Assembly (NCBI RefSeq): GCF_027571405.1
Contig: NZ_CP092968.1
Coordinates: 806,001 to 870,000 of the forward strand
DNA length: 64,000 nucleotides
DNA from: Methylocystis parvus OBBP
GTDB taxonomy: Bacteria; Pseudomonadota; Alphaproteobacteria; Rhizobiales; Beijerinckiaceae
Direction: 5' to 3'
In this document: in pieces, positions 62,244-64,000 of the stretch
How the letters are laid out: every line of letters begins with the position of its first letter
How positions within the stretch are numbered: position 1 is the first letter of the stretch
The notes under the pieces: generated by a model
Told to the model about the DNA's origin: nothing
The model's input: the letters and a program-made list of their open reading frames with translations, nothing else
The model's database searches: none
Position numbers and translations under genes: made by a program

Positions 62244-62460
62244 GCGGCGACGCGGCGGCCTCGATTTCCGCCCAAATCTCCTTCATCGACGCATCACAGG
62301 GCGTTGCGGCCTCGGCCGAGCTTAAGGCGCTGCGCATCCGACGAAGCTGCTCGTCGCGCGACAGCTCGCGCCAAGCCTCGATTTCCGCCTCGCTCGGCGT
62401 CGCCGAAGGCGTCACGCTTCGTATGAGCGACAGTTGATCGGACGTTGGAACGGCGGCCAT
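62236..62460 (-). CDS. Probable antitoxin partner of the ParE-like toxin
   Basis: The 74-residue protein (start ATG 62460; TTG at 62466 also possible) begins AAVPTSDQLSLIRSVTPSAT and then has an acidic helical part (EAEIEAWRELSRDEQLRRMR, MKEIWAEIEAAA). Position, size and overlap with the toxin frame make it the antitoxin. It is not a ParD or Phd sequence that I recognise; the C-terminal half resembles helix-rich antitoxins often left unnamed in rhizobia. Confidence 0.7.
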   Translation of the reverse strand: MAAVPTSDQLSLIRSVTPSATPSEAEIEAWRELSRDEQLRRMRSALSSAEAATPCDASMKEIWAEIEAAASPRE

Positions 62461-62630
62461 GGGCAAAATCTATCGCAGACCGGTCTTAAAGCCAATGACG
62501 AGCGGAAGCGAAACTCCAGTTCCAGCGCCGCGCTCGCTTATCCGCCCCCTTCTCCCTTCCGAATTCCCTTGCAATTCACTCGGTCAAGCGTGCTAGAAGG
62601 CGCTCTCCCCCGTTTCCACAGGGAAATCCT

Positions 62631-63305
62631 ATGCCCGAAGTCATCTTCACCGGCCCGGCCGGCAGGCTCGAAGGCCGGTTTCATCAGTCCGCCACGCGCG
62701 GCGCGCCGATCGCCATCGTCCTGCATCCGCATCCGCAATTCGGCGGGACGATGAATAATCAGATCGTCTATCATCTCTATTACGCCTTCGCGGAACGCGG
62801 CTTCTCGGTGTTGCGCTTCAATTTCCGCGGCGTGGGGCGCAGCCAGGGCAATTTTGACCATGGCTCGGGCGAGCTTTCCGACGCGGCGGCCGCGCTCGAC
62901 TGGGCGCAGGCGGTGAATCCCGAGGCGCGCGCCTGCTGGATCGCGGGCGTCTCTTTCGGCTCCTGGATCGGCATGCAGCTTCTCATGCGCCGGCCGGAGA
63001 TCGAGGGCTTTGTTTCCGTGGCGCCGCCCGCCAACCGTTTCGATTTCTCGTTCCTCGCGCCCTGCCCGTCCTCGGGCCTCTTCATCCATGGCGATCAGGA
63101 CCGCGTGGCGCCGCTGAAGGAAGTCACCGGGCTGATCGAAAAGCTCAAGACGCAGAAAGGCATCATGATCGAGCACGCGGTGGTCGAAGGCGCCAACCAT
63201 TTCTTCGAGAACAAGGTGGAGCCGCTGATCGCCCATGTCGACGCCTATCTCGACAGGCGCCTCGGCAACCCGCCGCGCATCGCCATTCCGGCGCGGGGGG
63301 ATTAA
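62631..63305 (+). CDS. Alpha/beta hydrolase of the YcjY-like short family
   Basis: A 224-residue hydrolase: IVLHPHPQFGGTMNNQIVYH, LRFNFRGVGRSQGNFDHG, nucleophile elbow GVSFGSW, HGDQDRVAP (acid) and EGANHFFENK (histidine). No signal peptide, so cytoplasmic. These small hydrolases are often annotated as serine hydrolases of unknown substrate. Starts right before CCTATG with modest ribosome site. Confidence 0.92.
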   Translation: MPEVIFTGPAGRLEGRFHQSATRGAPIAIVLHPHPQFGGTMNNQIVYHLYYAFAERGFSVLRFNFRGVGRSQGNFDHGSGELSDAAAALDWAQAVNPEARACWIAGVSFGSWIGMQLLMRRPEIEGFVSVAPPANRFDFSFLAPCPSSGLFIHGDQDRVAPLKEVTGLIEKLKTQKGIMIEHAVVEGANHFFENKVEPLIAHVDAYLDRRLGNPPRIAIPARGD

Positions 63306-63342
63306 GCGTCCCCTCGCCGCGCTTGCGGGGAGATGGGATTTA

Positions 63343-63939
63343 CTACCCCACCTTCGCGCTCAATCGCGGGACGATCTCTCTCTCGATCGTCTCTTCGTCC
63401 AGCCCCTCATAGGTCGACCATTCGACCGTGGGGCCCGGCCCGATGACGAAGGTCGCCGGCACGCCCTTGGCCCCGAGCGCGCGCTGCAGATAAGTGTTCT
63501 CGTCCATGCCCACGGCGACGAAAGGATTGCCGTGTTTGGCCAGAAAGAGCCTGGCTTTCGTCGGCGGATCCTTCACGTCGGCCCCGTAGATCGGCGCGAG
63601 ATTGCGTTTTGCGAGCGCGACGATCAGTTCATGCTCGGCCCGGCATGTCGGACACCACGACGCCCAGACGACGAGAAGCGAACGCTTCCCCGCGAGATCG
63701 GCGCTCGAGAAGCCCGGCATGGGCGCGCCTTTGGCGTCGAGCAGGCCCGGTAACGGGGGCAGATCGAACTTCGCGACCGAAAACGGGTTGAAGAGCCGCG
63801 CGGTCATGTCTTTTCTTTTCCAGACATGCTCGAACACGGCGGCGCCCGCCCCCAATCCCGCGAGGCCGACCGCGCCCAGAACGACGCTGCGTCTGGTGGC
63901 GAACCACTCGGTCTCTTTTTGCAAAGCGTCCGGCCGCAT
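63343..63939 (-). CDS. TlpA/CcmG-type periplasmic thioredoxin-like protein
   Basis: A 198-residue protein with an N-terminal anchor or signal (ATRRSVVLGAVGLAGLGAGA) and a thioredoxin fold: LLVVWASWCPTCRAEHELIV has the WCxxC redox site (CPTC), GADVKDPPTKARLFLAKHGN follows, and GVPATFVIGPGPTVEW is the cis-proline region. It probably reduces disulfides in cytochrome c maturation or envelope proteins. The usual site in CcmG is WCxPC or similar; here CPTC. Confidence 0.9.
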   Translation of the reverse strand: MRPDALQKETEWFATRRSVVLGAVGLAGLGAGAAVFEHVWKRKDMTARLFNPFSVAKFDLPPLPGLLDAKGAPMPGFSSADLAGKRSLLVVWASWCPTCRAEHELIVALAKRNLAPIYGADVKDPPTKARLFLAKHGNPFVAVGMDENTYLQRALGAKGVPATFVIGPGPTVEWSTYEGLDEETIEREIVPRLSAKVG

Positions 63940-63951
63940 GATTGTCGCCCG

Positions 63952-64000
63952 TTACCGTTTGAGGAGCATCCGCGCTACCGGCAGAAATACTTTGAAACAG
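63952..64000 (-). CDS. C-terminal end of an upstream gene (fragment)
   Basis: At the right edge, the minus strand has a short frame reading CFKVFLPVARMLLKR, then TAA, 12 bases before the thioredoxin-like gene start. A gene ending here would fit an operon. Only 15 codons are visible, so no function can be named and it may be chance. Confidence 0.3.
   Translation of the reverse strand, partial: CFKVFLPVARMLLKR

Overview
The window is about 64 kb of GC-rich chromosomal DNA with ordinary housekeeping content. The gene set points to an alphaproteobacterium of the Hyphomicrobiales (Rhizobiales). Evidence for this is a cold-shock protein with the MSKGRDFRGPRKRGFDDD head, a pyruvate dehydrogenase E1-beta that carries its own lipoyl domain, a GDCCVFCSYG zinc-ribbon protein, a Flp-type pilin, alanine at the GyrA position equivalent to E. 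coli Ser83, and several dispersed palindromic repeat families. A member of the Beijerinckiaceae or Methylocystaceae would fit, but nothing here (no methane or methanol oxidation genes) proves it. No tRNA, rRNA, CRISPR array, prophage or complete insertion sequence was found.

Layout. 1-6.2 kb: start of a cold-shock gene, a Phd/PemK-type toxin-antitoxin pair with a clear operator, TatD and a PhnP-like hydrolase overlapping by a TTGA junction, a PAS-PAS-GGDEF-EAL protein, a secreted unknown and an orphan ParD. 6.4-12.7 kb: VOC protein, metG, a small unknown, an acetoacetate-decarboxylase-like protein paired with an MFS transporter, and an MmyB-type regulator divergent from a methyltransferase. 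12.7-18.5 kb: tetrapyrrole and haem-related genes hemC-hemD, a serine hydrolase, cysG and a class I cytochrome c. 18.7-23.2 kb: a dapB-gpmA-alkB cluster, mog, rlpA-like and two small membrane proteins. 23.3-26.4 kb: a Uma2 fragment ended by a palindromic repeat pair, then thiC with a TPP riboswitch and a large inverted repeat in its leader. 26.4-32.6 kb: P-type ATPase, lipase, DsrE-TusA and a FadL-like porin. 32.6-37.5 kb: mrp, then pdhA-pdhB-pdhC and a zinc-ribbon gene. 37.5-47.7 kb: DUF1499, a phosphoesterase, a short TonB-plug-like secreted protein, a Nudix hydrolase, tuf, a b561/DUF3611-like membrane protein, a Flp pilin, gyrA and a GlcG/HbpS protein. 47.7-57.8 kb: a DUF2167 protein with very long low-complexity flanks and a complete SUF Fe-S operon (cysteine desulfurase-sufB-C-D-S-T-VOC-sufA). 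57.8-64 kb: a VWA/DUF3520 protein with its ECF sigma factor, an unknown membrane protein, a ParE-type toxin with an unfamiliar antitoxin, an alpha/beta hydrolase and a TlpA/CcmG-type thioredoxin.

How it works together. The clearest functional units are the SUF operon, the pyruvate dehydrogenase operon, the hemC-hemD pair, the DsrE-TusA sulfur-relay pair and the sigma factor-VWA pair. The most unusual items are a PDH E2 that has no lipoyl domain while E1-beta has one, a DUF2167 protein with a duplicated N-terminal motif and long flanking regions, a 95-residue secreted protein that stops exactly at the end of a TonB-receptor plug motif, a PemK-family toxin whose frame has no ordinary start codon at its expected N-terminus, and a ParE toxin with an unfamiliar antitoxin. 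I saw no obviously new multi-gene defence or biosynthetic system.
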